A DNA stretch of 64,000 nucleotides from Nocardia anaemiae NBRC 100462 (GCF_001612725.1 NZ_BDAZ01000001.1:1-64000); one strand, 5' to 3'. Shown: positions 7,436 through 16,410, counted from the first letter of the stretch. Numbers and translations: made by a program. The notes: generated by a model not told the origin, from the letters alone.

Positions 7436-8082
7436 CACTCACCTGGCTCGCCGACCTGCGCGCGGGCACTGAACCGGTCGGAGATCAAGGCCCCCGCCGA
7501 ACCTGTATGTCGTGGGCCGCCACTGCGGCCCACGAACACCACGGCCGAGGGCCGCTCAGCATTGAGTACCTGCATTGGGCGTGCGGGCCGGGAGGTCAGG
7601 GCACCCTATTCGGGGTGCGGCGTGCGTTGCGGGATCGGGGCCAGCCACCGCGCCAGCAGTGGCCCTACGATCCCGCACGCAGCCCCACCACCGCCTACGA
7701 CCCCCCGACCGGGGTCACCGGGCCGTTCCACACTGCGGCGGCGCGCAAGGTTCCTCACACGCCGAAACGGCTGGTCGACCAGCTCGATTCCGGGCTGCTC
7801 CCGGTGGCCGCTATCCGCGTCACCCAACAGTTCCTGCACCCTGTTGGAGGCATCGTCGATGGCACCGAGTCCGGAAGCGACGGCCACGCGGTCGCCGTAG
7901 TCGGTGTCGCTCAACTCGATCACGACCTCGACGCTCTTCCTGCCGGTCACCACCTGGTGTGTGTGCGCAACAGCTGGGGTACAGCATGGGGCCAGGACGG
8001 GCACGCACTCGTCACCGAACGCGCCTGGAATGCGTGCGCGATGTGGGCGGCTGTCGTCGAGCCTCCCGACGGCACCAAGTGA
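7432..8082 (+). CDS. Papain-like (C1A) cysteine peptidase
   Basis: The protein has 216 residues from a GTG that overlaps the preceding stop. It has the full papain catalytic set in order: VGDQGPRRTCMSWAA with oxyanion Q19 and nucleophile C25, SDGHAVAVVGV with H152, and VRNSWGTAWG with N180. There is no signal peptide and no propeptide, so it should act in the cytoplasm and cannot be kept inactive by the usual pro-domain. The upstream ImmA fusion carries a chagasin-like domain, whose family inhibits exactly this type of peptidase. I infer a toxin/inhibitor or effector/guard pair. The substrate is unknown; it could be the XRE repressor, the small protein, or host proteins. Confidence 0.85.
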   Translation: MTLTWLADLRAGTEPVGDQGPRRTCMSWAATAAHEHHGRGPLSIEYLHWACGPGGQGTLFGVRRALRDRGQPPRQQWPYDPARSPTTAYDPPTGVTGPFHTAAARKVPHTPKRLVDQLDSGLLPVAAIRVTQQFLHPVGGIVDGTESGSDGHAVAVVGVAQLDHDLDALPAGHHLVCVRNSWGTAWGQDGHALVTERAWNACAMWAAVVEPPDGTK

Positions 8083-8232
8083 GGTACACGTGGGCTGCGT
8101 CGAGCGGCTGAATGCCCAATGACAGATCGATCTCGCTTCTTCATCACCGCAGCATCGGAGCCGCCCGATGCCTCCCAGATCCTTCTGCGCGAAGGTCCGG
8201 GTGGTGCTCGGCGATCCCTTCGACCCGATCGG

Positions 8233-8539
8233 TTACACGAGTGCGTGGGTGCTGGTGTTTGGCTGGATTTCGTAGACGTCGTCGCCGACCTCCACGGAGT
8301 CGCGTTCGATCTGCTCGAAGCACTACTCCGGCCCTGGTGGTCGGTGACCATCGCACGCCGCCCAGCGGGATCCCGCCCAGTTCGACCTCCCGCAGATCTG
8401 TACCGACGGAATCATTGAGGATCCCTTCCACGCAGCTCAGGTAACCGAGAACCTCAAGGAGCAGACGTTCGATCTCCTCGACATCACTGAGGTCTGCTCG
8501 ATCGACGGTCCGCTGGAGGCACGAACGCGCGGTAGGCAT
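8233..8539 (-). pseudogene. Frameshifted remnant of a small unknown gene
   Basis: On the minus strand, one frame (8539 to about 8345) reads plausible protein including VEEIERLLLEVLGYLSCVEG. The coding character then switches frame near 8330 to FEQIERDSVEVGDDVYEIQP, ending at a stop at 8233. I recognise no family. The rest of 8083-8930 shows no other gene. Confidence 0.45.
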
Positions 8540-8935
8540 CCATAGATCGCGTTGACCCAGAAAGGCGAAAGGATTCCAGGAAATTCGGTGTGAGAGCGGA
8601 GAATTTCGGTTCGGGCAAGGTACTCGGGAACTGCACCGTCTGAAGCGTTGTTACCGCGGACTGATGCGGGTGCCCCCACGAACGTGACGACCTCCGCCCT
8701 CGGATCGTTGCCACGGCTCGTTGGAGCGGCAGCAGCGGGATGATCCCTGTCGCTGGCTCAGCGGGCTCAACGCGTGGTTGACACATTGTGGTGACCGCAC
8801 CGCGTTTGCGGCCTGGCGGCCCGGACCCCTAGTTCACAGTCATGTCTCTGACCACGTACAGGTCAGCACCGAGGCCCCGACACCCACGCTGGCACCCTAC
8901 GGCGGACCGAATCACGGGGTCCCGTCAGGCCCGCG

Positions 8936-8978
8936 TTTGCTCGGGACCGAGGTTGACCGAATCACCGTCTAGGTTGGA
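8936..8978 (+). pseudogene. Vestigial 3' end of a MurA-like gene
   Basis: The plus strand reads RLLGTEVDRITV-stop, and the DNA closely matches the last codons, stop codon and following bases of the MurA-like gene that ends at 30198 (protein end GAEVDRITV, then TAGGTTG). Similarity continues past the stop codon, so this is a copied DNA segment and not protein-level convergence. It marks the left edge of the biosynthetic cluster. Confidence 0.7.
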
Positions 8979-9633
8979 GGGCCGTGCGCAGGGCCACAAT
9001 ATGGCTGCGCGGGAGGCCGTGGTCGAGCAAGAATGCGTCCGGGGCGCCGACGGCGGTAAGGGCGAGGTGGAGGGCCTGTCCACCCGTGAGGCACCGCCGG
9101 GTCAGCTGCGCGCGGGTTGTGTTGTGGTTCTGGACATATGCGTTGAGACCATGAGGACATGTGAGGATGGCGGCCCGCGCGCGCAGGTCGCGCTCGATGA
9201 CGACGTCGATCGGGATACCGACGGCGGTCAGGATCAGCGCAACCGCCAAGCCAGTGCGGTCCTTGCCAAGCGAGCAGCCGATTACGGTGGGTTCCGGTAC
9301 GCGTTCGGCGACCGCGCAGGCGACGTCGGCAAAGGCAGACCCGCAGTGGCGTAGCGTCTCCAGGTACACCTCCGCCAACTCGCGCTCGCAGGTGGCTGCC
9401 CGGATACGCTCTGCCGCGCCGGGCAAGTCAATCGATGCCCTGGTAGCGGGCTGCGCCAGCTGCGCGGCCTCCGACTCGGCGTCGCTCCGCAGATCGATTC
9501 GGTTGCCGACGCGTTCGATGAGCGGCGGTCCGGACGGGCACAACATCACCATGGCCCAGCCCGTTCGGTACAGCACACCCGATCGGCTGCCACCGGCCGT
9601 GACCTCTTGGAAATGCTCGGCGAAATGCCTCAT
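8962..9633 (-). CDS. Tyrosine-phosphatase-like hydrolase
   Basis: The protein has 223 residues with the dual-specificity/tyrosine phosphatase loop GCSLGKDRTGLA (119-130; C120 nucleophile, R126), in the CxxGKDRTG form of the bacterial Y_phosphatase3 family. N-terminal LYRTG and RIDLRS segments also fit that family. It is the last gene of a long minus-strand operon (21281 to 8962) and overlaps the upstream dehydrogenase by 4 nt. Nikkomycin-type clusters contain a similar phosphatase (NikL), thought to act on phosphorylated sugar-nucleoside intermediates, so I infer small-molecule dephosphorylation and not protein signalling. The C-terminal stop overlaps the vestigial MurA-like fragment. Confidence 0.85.
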   Translation of the reverse strand: MRHFAEHFQEVTAGGSRSGVLYRTGWAMVMLCPSGPPLIERVGNRIDLRSDAESEAAQLAQPATRASIDLPGAAERIRAATCERELAEVYLETLRHCGSAFADVACAVAERVPEPTVIGCSLGKDRTGLAVALILTAVGIPIDVVIERDLRARAAILTCPHGLNAYVQNHNTTRAQLTRRCLTGGQALHLALTAVGAPDAFLLDHGLPRSHIVALRTALQPRR

Positions 9634-10922
9634 AAATCGAAAACGTTGGGCAATGTGGCCGCCGCCAGCGCGCCGTGCGGGTCGAGAAGCAGCGGCGCGG
9701 CCTCCAATAGTGCATTTGTGTACACAGGGTGTGGGGTGTGCAGCAGCGTGAGATCGTGCTCACTCACTACGGCACCAGACAGCTCCGAAAGCCGCGGCAG
9801 CCCATGCAGGTCTTGTGAGCCGCGCACGAGCGGGTCGTGCCATCGGACATGGGCCCCGAGCCGGACGAGCTTCTCCGCAATAGGGAAGGCCGACGATTCG
9901 CGGACGTCGGCGACCCCAGGCTTGTAACTGATCCCCAGCAGTAGCACACCGCTGCCCCGCACGGGTTTCGCGACATTGTTGAGCAGCATGGTGATTCGGT
10001 TGACCACATGTGTCGGCATGGCGCGGTTCACCTGTTCGGCCGCATCGATGAGTCGCAGGCTGAACCCGGTGCGTTTGGCGCTCCAGTTGAGGTAGATCGG
10101 GTCGATCGGAATGCAGTGCCCGCCGACCCCCGGACCGGGATAGAAGGGCATGAACCCGAACGGTTTCGTAGCCGCAGCGGTAATGGCCTCGCGGAGGTTG
10201 ATATCTCCGGTGCTACACATCATCGCGAGCTCGTTGACCAGCGCCAGGTTCACATGCCGAAAGGTGTTCTCCAGTATCTTGGCCATCTCCGCCTCGGATG
10301 GCCCTGACACAATGTGGACGCTTTCGAGAAACGTCCTGTAGAAGGCGGCGGCGAGCTCCCCGTCGCGGCGGGTGAAGCCTCCGATAAGCTTGGGAATACG
10401 CGTCAACGGATAGTCTTGGTTGCCTGGGTCTATCCGCTCTGGCGAAAACACCAGGTGGATATCGGATCCGGGCAGGAGTCCGCTCCGCTTCGCCAGCCGC
10501 GGCGCGAGGATATCGACTGTGGTGCCAGGCCAAGTCGTGGATTCGAGTATCACAAGGTCGCCGGGGCGAACCGTGTCCGCAACCGTGTCGATCGCCGCCA
10601 GCACCAAATTCAGGTCAGGGCTCCCGTCCGCTAGTGGCGTCGGCACGCAGATCAGGTACACATGCGCGGCAGCAAGGTCCATCGGATTTGCGGACAGCGT
10701 CAATGAGCCCGACTTTAGATGCGCCGCTACCCGGTCATGATCGAGATCAACCAAATCCGTTCGGCCCGATCGAATGTCGGCTAGACGGTCCTGGTCGATG
10801 TCGTAACCGAGGACGTCGTGTCCTGCGTCGGCCGCGGCCAATGCGACGGGGAGGCCAACATAGCCGAGGCCGAGCACCGCGACCTTCTCGGTTCTGCGTA
10901 GCGCCGCGGCAACCTCAGTCAT
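9630..10922 (-). CDS. UDP-sugar 6-dehydrogenase (UDP-ManNAc/GlcNAc dehydrogenase type)
   Basis: The protein has 430 residues: N-terminal NAD-binding Rossmann fold (GLGYVG, 18-23), central helical domain, and catalytic Cys270 in PGPGVGGHCIPIDP (262-275), then a C-terminal sugar-nucleotide domain. The PIDP variant after the cysteine is typical of WecC/WbpA-type enzymes acting on N-acetylated UDP-sugars. It oxidises the C6 alcohol to a uronate in two NAD-dependent steps. With the Gfo/Idh/MocA oxidoreductases and DegT aminotransferases in the same operon, it fits a pathway to an amino-uronic acid sugar, as in WbpA-B-E routes. It overlaps the neighbours on both sides by 4-8 nt. Confidence 0.92.
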   Translation of the reverse strand: MTEVAAALRRTEKVAVLGLGYVGLPVALAAADAGHDVLGYDIDQDRLADIRSGRTDLVDLDHDRVAAHLKSGSLTLSANPMDLAAAHVYLICVPTPLADGSPDLNLVLAAIDTVADTVRPGDLVILESTTWPGTTVDILAPRLAKRSGLLPGSDIHLVFSPERIDPGNQDYPLTRIPKLIGGFTRRDGELAAAFYRTFLESVHIVSGPSEAEMAKILENTFRHVNLALVNELAMMCSTGDINLREAITAAATKPFGFMPFYPGPGVGGHCIPIDPIYLNWSAKRTGFSLRLIDAAEQVNRAMPTHVVNRITMLLNNVAKPVRGSGVLLLGISYKPGVADVRESSAFPIAEKLVRLGAHVRWHDPLVRGSQDLHGLPRLSELSGAVVSEHDLTLLHTPHPVYTNALLEAAPLLLDPHGALAAATLPNVFDL

Positions 10923-11997
10923 GTGCGATCTCCGGTCCCGGCACGCCCAATTCCTCGGCCACCTTCGACAGCTCGGCGGCGACGGCGGCAGGCAGGGCTA
11001 TCGTGCCGGACAACCCGGCCCGGTGCTGGCATTCCGGCAGGCCCGGATAGCTCACGGGCCGGTCCCGCTCGACAGGCCTGCTATCGATTAGTGCCTGTAG
11101 CATCCGGTCCATGCCGTCGTGAAAGTCCGTGCGGAAGTGGGTGACGCTGATGGCCAGGAAGAAGTGGCCGATATTCGCGTCGGCCCGGGCAACCGGATCG
11201 TCGTGCCGGACCGGTCCCACACCCGCCCCGCCTAGCACACCGCACAGCGTGTCGGCGAGGATCGCCAGCCCGTACCCCTTGTAGCCGCCAGTGGCCGGTG
11301 AGCCGCCGAGAAACTGGAGTTGGGCGCGGCCGTCGAAGTAAGCGGCGGGGTCGGTGACAGCGCGTCCAGCGTCGTCGGCAAGCCAGCCTGCAGGTACCGC
11401 TTCGCCCTCGTCGCGCGCCAGCCGGACCCGACCGGCGGCGACGACGGCCGCACTCATGTCCAGGTTGAACGGTGGCAAACTTGCCGCAGGGGCGCCAGCT
11501 GCGAACACATTCGTCCCCAGCAACCGGTCTCGGCCGCCGAGCGGTGGGATCAACCCCTGGGTACCGCAATTCGTCGATGCCAAAGCAAGCGTGTCGTCCG
11601 CTGCTGCTTTCGCGGTGTACCACCCCATGCATCCGCAATGGGAGCTGTTGCGCACCGCGACGGCGGCAACGCCGTGTTCTTTGGCGCGAAACACAGCCTG
11701 CCGCAACGCAAATTCGGCGGCGACGAAGCCGATGCCATTGCCGCCATCGACGACGCATGATCCTCCGTGCTCCCGCACCACTACCGGCACCGCCTCCGGA
11801 TCTACCTCGCCGTCCCGCAGCATCCGCAGATACAGCCGGTTGAGTGCCTGGGCGCCATGGGTCTTGATTCCGTGCAGATCCGCGTAGTGGAGTCCGTCCG
11901 CGCAAACGACACTGTGCTCCGGCGCGACTCCCATCGCCTCGAAGGCCGCCCGATAGCATGTGTGCAGCGAATCTGCTAGGACCACAACATCACTCAC
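10915..11997 (-). CDS. Malate/L-lactate dehydrogenase family (Ldh2) oxidoreductase
   Basis: The protein has 360 residues and matches the Ldh2/ureidoglycolate/sulfolactate dehydrogenase family: an N-terminal helical region with HGIKTHGAQALNR, the SSHCGCMGWYTAKAA segment with the conserved catalytic His, SLPPFNLDMS and GGYKGYGLAILAD. These NAD(P)-dependent enzymes interconvert 2-hydroxy and 2-oxo (or imino) acids. In the operon it could oxidise or reduce a 2-oxo-acid side chain of the product, or form an N-alkyl or cyclic amino acid; the sequence does not decide. Start at 11997 is GTG; there is a 12-bp gap to the M20 gene. Confidence 0.85.
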   Translation of the reverse strand: MSDVVVLADSLHTCYRAAFEAMGVAPEHSVVCADGLHYADLHGIKTHGAQALNRLYLRMLRDGEVDPEAVPVVVREHGGSCVVDGGNGIGFVAAEFALRQAVFRAKEHGVAAVAVRNSSHCGCMGWYTAKAAADDTLALASTNCGTQGLIPPLGGRDRLLGTNVFAAGAPAASLPPFNLDMSAAVVAAGRVRLARDEGEAVPAGWLADDAGRAVTDPAAYFDGRAQLQFLGGSPATGGYKGYGLAILADTLCGVLGGAGVGPVRHDDPVARADANIGHFFLAISVTHFRTDFHDGMDRMLQALIDSRPVERDRPVSYPGLPECQHRAGLSGTIALPAAVAAELSKVAEELGVPGPEIAHD

Positions 11998-12009
11998 AAA
12001 ATCCTGCTT

Positions 12010-13281
12010 TCATTCGTTTGTTCCTGCTCCAGCGAACTGCATCACCAGCGCGGCGACGCGCTCGGCGAAGGCATCCAGGTCGGCCACCGCGACATATTCA
12101 TCTTCGGCGTGAGCGTTGTTGGCCGTCAGATCTCCGGGACCGCACACGATCGTGTAGCTGTCAGAATCCGTCAACCAGATCGCGTCGCAGGTAATCGGTC
12201 GGGTGGCGTCGTCGTGCCGAGCGAAACCCGCCGCGCGCAGCAGGCGTTCCATCGCGGGGTCACGGTTGTCTAGCGTCGGCAGGCCTCGCTTGAGCCACTC
12301 GCCGCGCACGATGGTGTCGGCGGCGGCGGCGGTCTCCGCAGTGGTTGGGTGGCCGCCGTATACTGCGGCGAACTCGGTCAGTGCGGCCGAGAGCTCGCAG
12401 TCGACGGTCCGCTCAATTATGGCTGCCGTCTTCTTGTTCGGGTATGCGAAGTTCAGCAGCAACGAGCCACGCCCGTAGACCCGGTTGTGCGCGGTGCCGG
12501 TATGCAGTCCCGCCAGGCAACTACGCGCGCCTGCGTCATCGACAACAGGTAGTACCCGCTTGCCGAACCAGGCGGCAAGGAACCCGAGGAGTAGCGTGGC
12601 GTTCTGGGCAGCGTTCGGCTCGTCGTCGGTCCCTCCGCGCCCGGTAGCGGTGAGCCGCAGCGTCATGGTCGCGGTCGCGCGGTCAAAATACCGCTGCATC
12701 GTCGGCTCGACGACAACGTTCAATCTGCCGACTAATCCCATCGCGACGAGCGTGCGAGTGCCGTACACACCCATCGCGCCGCCCTCCTCGCCGCCGACAA
12801 CGTGGATGAGGATCCGGACGCGGCCAGGGAGGCTGTTGTCGCGTTGCAGCGCGGCCCGGATCCCGGCCAACAATGCGACCCCGGGCCCTTTGTCGTCGAC
12901 CGCGCCGCGGCCGAATACGACGTCGGATTTCTCGCGCACCGGCAGGTAGGGACTGACCGTGTCCATGTGGAAGTTGAAAACCAGGGTGCGCTCGTGCGGC
13001 GCATCACCCAGTGACAGCACGAGATTGGGCTGTGCGGCGAGGAAGTCGGCATCCATCGCGGCGGCCCTGTCGAACACCGCCTTCGGCACGGTCAGGGTGG
13101 TCAACTCTTGTTGCGATACCGCCGCGTGGTAGGTGATGTCAAACCCGAGCAGGCAAGCGGCGTCGGCGTAGCGCTGCTGCGCTGCAACCAGTTCCCCGGC
13201 CACCCCGGATTCCATCGGTGTGACCGTGTCGAACCGGAGGAGATCCAATAACAGCGCCTGGTCCTCGGTTGTCCAGATCAT
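12010..13281 (-). CDS. M20-family metallopeptidase/amidohydrolase
   Basis: The protein has 423 residues with the M20 (ArgE/DapE/CPG2) zinc ligands: FNFHMDTVSP (H105, D107), GRGAVDDKGP (D129), HVVGGEEGGA (E165, E166). The lid domain lies at about 190-300, followed by a C-terminal His region. Family members hydrolyse amide bonds of acylated amino acids or small peptides. In this operon it could remove a protecting acyl or amino-acid group, or mature a peptidyl nucleoside. ATG start at 13281 overlaps the stop of the next upstream gene (13278). Substrate unknown. Confidence 0.85.
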   Translation of the reverse strand: MIWTTEDQALLLDLLRFDTVTPMESGVAGELVAAQQRYADAACLLGFDITYHAAVSQQELTTLTVPKAVFDRAAAMDADFLAAQPNLVLSLGDAPHERTLVFNFHMDTVSPYLPVREKSDVVFGRGAVDDKGPGVALLAGIRAALQRDNSLPGRVRILIHVVGGEEGGAMGVYGTRTLVAMGLVGRLNVVVEPTMQRYFDRATATMTLRLTATGRGGTDDEPNAAQNATLLLGFLAAWFGKRVLPVVDDAGARSCLAGLHTGTAHNRVYGRGSLLLNFAYPNKKTAAIIERTVDCELSAALTEFAAVYGGHPTTAETAAAADTIVRGEWLKRGLPTLDNRDPAMERLLRAAGFARHDDATRPITCDAIWLTDSDSYTIVCGPGDLTANNAHAEDEYVAVADLDAFAERVAALVMQFAGAGTNE

Positions 13282-14138
13282 GACGTGAAACCAGATCCGG
13301 ACAGCAGCGCCTGCAGACGGCGACCGTACTCGAGATAGGACTCGCGCATGAACCCACGGTCGACGCTACGGCCATGGATGTGCGGCTGCACCGTCAGATG
13401 CGGTTCGACGCAGAAGACGCCGTCGTAGCCCGCCGAAAGCAACTGCGCGACGCGGTCGGTGACGCAGGCAGCGCCTCCCCCGGGCATCGTGAAAACCGCC
13501 TCGCCCCCGCCTGACGGGGGCAGTGCGTCTTTGAGGTGGACGTGACGAACCCAGTCTACGGTGTGGGAGAGATAGCCAGCTCCGTCATAACCGTGCGCCA
13601 CCGGATTGCCGACGTCGAAAAGTAGCCTTAGGTGTGGGCTATCCGCTTCCTCCAATAGCCGCAGCGCACGTTCCGGCGACGACGCCGCCCATCCCGAACA
13701 GTTCTCGTGCAGCAGCACGATGTCCAGCTCCTCCGCCCGACGCACCAGTACCCGGATTCGGTCTAGCACGTCGGCGGCCCATTTGGATTCGGACGCGGAC
13801 GCGTTGGGAAAGGACATGATCCGCACGTAGCGGGTGCCGAGCAGGTGGGCGCGGGCGGCCACCGCGTCGAGCTCGGCCAGCTCAACGGCGAACGGTGTGT
13901 CGATCGGCCTCGACCAGTTGCCGATGCGTGAGTCGACGCAGGGCACAGACAACCCGGCGGAGGCAATGAGCTCGGCGATCCGCTCAACGTGGACCAGGGT
14001 TAGGTCCCCGACCGCGATGCCATCGACAGTGCGGAGCTCTAGCCAACGCCAGCCCAGCTCCCGGTGGACCCGCACCTGGTCTTCCACGGATACAGCTGCC
14101 TCGTCGCCGATTCCGCCGAGGCGGAGCAGACCGGTCAC
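13278..14138 (-). CDS. Sugar phosphate isomerase/epimerase-like TIM barrel protein
   Basis: The protein has 286 residues of the AP-endonuclease 2/xylose-isomerase-like TIM barrel. Metal ligands appear in LLHENCSGWAAS (Glu), LLFDVGNPVAHG (Asp, His) and VRHVHLKDA (His). These enzymes epimerise or isomerise sugars and inositols, or act as 2-keto-acid isomerases. It sits between the M20 peptidase and a DegT aminotransferase with 4-nt overlaps, so it is co-translated with the sugar genes and probably adjusts stereochemistry or ketone position of the amino sugar. Substrate not deducible. Confidence 0.82.
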   Translation of the reverse strand: MTGLLRLGGIGDEAAVSVEDQVRVHRELGWRWLELRTVDGIAVGDLTLVHVERIAELIASAGLSVPCVDSRIGNWSRPIDTPFAVELAELDAVAARAHLLGTRYVRIMSFPNASASESKWAADVLDRIRVLVRRAEELDIVLLHENCSGWAASSPERALRLLEEADSPHLRLLFDVGNPVAHGYDGAGYLSHTVDWVRHVHLKDALPPSGGGEAVFTMPGGGAACVTDRVAQLLSAGYDGVFCVEPHLTVQPHIHGRSVDRGFMRESYLEYGRRLQALLSGSGFTS

Positions 14139-15247
14139 CGGTAGAACTCCAGTACCGAATCGGCAACGTGCTCCACATCGCTGTCGGTGAGCTCCGGCCA
14201 GATCGGGAGGGCGAGATTGCGTCTGCCTGCCGCCTCGGCATTCGGAAAGCGGTGGCCGCGCCCGAACCGAGCGAAGGCAGGTTGGCTGGGCAGCGGCAGC
14301 GGATAGTAGACGTGGGTGTCGATCCCGCGGTCGGCGAGGTGGAGGCGCAGCTGGTCACGCTGGTCGGTCAGAACCGCGTAAACGTAGTAGCAGCGCCCGT
14401 CGCGCCCCGATGGTGGCGGCACCAGCTCGCGCTCACGCAGCGGCTCAAACCGTTCGGTATAGAAGGCAGCGATGTCGGCACGCCGGTCCAGCCGTCGCTG
14501 CAGCCCGGAAATTCGGTGCATTAGGAATTCCGCGAGCACCTCGTCCATGCGGCTGTTGTAACCGATCTCGTCGTGCACGAATCGACGGCGCTGACCATGG
14601 TTGCGCAGCGCCTGGCACCGGTCGGCCAGTTCGTCGTCGTCGGTGAGGATGACGCCACCTTCACCGATAGCGCCCAACGCCTTCACCTGAAAGAACGAGA
14701 ACGCGCCGAGGTCGCCCCACCGGCCTGCGGGCCGCCCGCCCAGACGTGCGCCCTGCGCGACAGCAGCGTCCTCGATCAACCGAATTCCGTGCCGCGTGGC
14801 CATGTCGAGGAAGGCAGGCATGTCTGCCATCATCGAGAACACGTGTGCCGGCATCGCGGCGACGGTGCGTTCAGTCAAGACACGTTCGGTGAGTTCCGGG
14901 TCCAAGGTCATCGATACTGGATCGATGTCGGCGAAGACAGGGGTGCCACCTCGATTGGCCACGGCGCTGGCCACCGGCTGGCAGGAAAAGGCGGGCACCA
15001 CCACCTCATCTCCGGAGCCGATACCCAACGCGTGCACCGCGACGACAAGCGCGCCTGTACCGCTGCCGACAGCAATGACGTGCCGTGCCCCGGCATCTTT
15101 CGCGATTCGCCGTTCGAGCCGAACTACGGCGTCACCGAGGATGAAACGCTGTTCCGCGGCCGCGCCCACGGAACGAACGATGTCGATCGCGATCGCTTTG
15201 TCCTCGCCGAACAGTCCCGGCGGAAAGAACGGTACCGAGGCTCTCAT
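14135..15247 (-). CDS. DegT/DnrJ/EryC1 sugar aminotransferase
   Basis: The protein has 370 residues from an ATG at 15247 that overlaps the stop of the next gene; an in-frame extension to 15598 lies inside that gene and has no coding merit. PLP features are visible: GSGTGAL (61-67), IEDAAVAQG (D160) and FSFFQVKALGAIGEGG, with the Schiff-base lysine most likely K189. It transfers an amino group, usually from glutamate, to a keto-sugar nucleotide. It is one of two tandem, clearly divergent paralogues, suggesting two amination steps or two sugars. Confidence 0.88.
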   Translation of the reverse strand: MRASVPFFPPGLFGEDKAIAIDIVRSVGAAAEQRFILGDAVVRLERRIAKDAGARHVIAVGSGTGALVVAVHALGIGSGDEVVVPAFSCQPVASAVANRGGTPVFADIDPVSMTLDPELTERVLTERTVAAMPAHVFSMMADMPAFLDMATRHGIRLIEDAAVAQGARLGGRPAGRWGDLGAFSFFQVKALGAIGEGGVILTDDDELADRCQALRNHGQRRRFVHDEIGYNSRMDEVLAEFLMHRISGLQRRLDRRADIAAFYTERFEPLRERELVPPPSGRDGRCYYVYAVLTDQRDQLRLHLADRGIDTHVYYPLPLPSQPAFARFGRGHRFPNAEAAGRRNLALPIWPELTDSDVEHVADSVLEFYR

Positions 15248-16410
15248 CGCGCACTCCTCGCGAACTCGGCAATAGCTCGGCAAACCCAGTCCGCAGCCTC
15301 CTCGGTGAGGTCCGGATACAGTGGCAGCGCGAGCGCGCGCTGTGCCGCTTGTTCGGCGACCGGGAAGTCGCCTGCCTGATAACCCAGCTTCGCAAAACAC
15401 GGTTGCAGGTGCATGGGTTGCGGGTAGTAGATTTCCGTGCCGATGCCGCGGTTGCGCAGATGTTCTGCCAGGCCGTCGCGGTCGTCGACTTCGATGAGAT
15501 AGACGTACCAGACTTGATTGCTCTGGGCCTGAATGTGCTTGGCCGGTAGTCGGATTCCAGGGAGTTCGGCAAGCTGGCTGTCGTAGAACCGTGCCCACAT
15601 CGCCCGTCGCGCGATCGCGCGATTCAGCCTGGGGATCCTGGCCAGTAGCACCGACGCCTGAACCTCGTCCATCTTGCTGTTGGTCCCCGAGAGCGATGCG
15701 GCGTTGGAGATTCCGGAGATGCGCCCGATGGTTTGCCCCATCCGTCCGTGGTGGCGCAGCACCGCGCAGCGATCCGCAATGAGGGGATCGTCGGTGATCA
15801 CCATGCCGGCGTCGCCCAGCGCACCGAGTGTCTTGGTCGGGAAGAACGACAGCACGCCGCCAGCCCCGAGCAATCCTGCATGGACGCCGTCGTGGAACAT
15901 GCCGATCGCCTCCGCACTGTCTTCGATCACCGATATGCCGTGCCGTGCAGCCACTGTGGTGACGGCGGCCATGTCAGCCATTCGATTGAACAGATGGACC
16001 GGTATTACGGCTTTGGTCCGCTCGTTGACCGCCGCCGCGACGGCCGTTGGGTCGACGGCGTAGGTGTCCGGATCTATATCGACGAAGACCGGGGTAGCGC
16101 CCGCATGGCAAATCGCGGATACCGAGGCGAAGAACGTATAGCAGGGCACGATGACCTCGTCTCCCGACCCGATGCCTGCAGCGCGCAGCAGCAACAGCAA
16201 CGCGTCGGACCCGCTGTTCACCCCGATCGCGTAGCGTGCGCCGGTGAACTGCCGCACGGCCTGCTCGAGCTGCTCGGTCTTGAGGCCGTGGGAGAACTTG
16301 CCGTACTCGAACATCTCGCTCAGATGGCGTTCGATTTCCGGCCATTCGTCGGTGAATGACCGGCGCCCGTCGAAGAACGGGACCACCATCGTTTCAGTGT
16401 GGTCGGTCAC
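15244..16410 (-). CDS. DegT/DnrJ/EryC1 sugar aminotransferase (second copy)
   Basis: The protein has 388 residues from a GTG at 16410 overlapping the Gfo/Idh/MocA stop. The motifs are textbook: VNSGSDALLLLLRAAGIG (64-81), VIEDSAEAIG (D164), LSFFPTKTLGALGDAG with PLP lysine K193, and NSKMDEVQA. It is closer to the WbpE/FdtB-like 3-amination enzymes than the neighbouring paralogue. Directly after an NAD-dependent sugar 3-oxidase-like gene, it most likely installs a 3-amino group on a UDP-uronic acid sugar. The lengths and active sites of both copies look intact. Confidence 0.9.
   Translation of the reverse strand: MTDHTETMVVPFFDGRRSFTDEWPEIERHLSEMFEYGKFSHGLKTEQLEQAVRQFTGARYAIGVNSGSDALLLLLRAAGIGSGDEVIVPCYTFFASVSAICHAGATPVFVDIDPDTYAVDPTAVAAAVNERTKAVIPVHLFNRMADMAAVTTVAARHGISVIEDSAEAIGMFHDGVHAGLLGAGGVLSFFPTKTLGALGDAGMVITDDPLIADRCAVLRHHGRMGQTIGRISGISNAASLSGTNSKMDEVQASVLLARIPRLNRAIARRAMWARFYDSQLAELPGIRLPAKHIQAQSNQVWYVYLIEVDDRDGLAEHLRNRGIGTEIYYPQPMHLQPCFAKLGYQAGDFPVAEQAAQRALALPLYPDLTEEAADWVCRAIAEFARSAR

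Noticed and set aside
8721..8972. A real gene on the plus strand ending in RITV
   Set aside because: Only the last codons match a MurA-like end; upstream codons have no MurA similarity, so it is a vestigial fragment.
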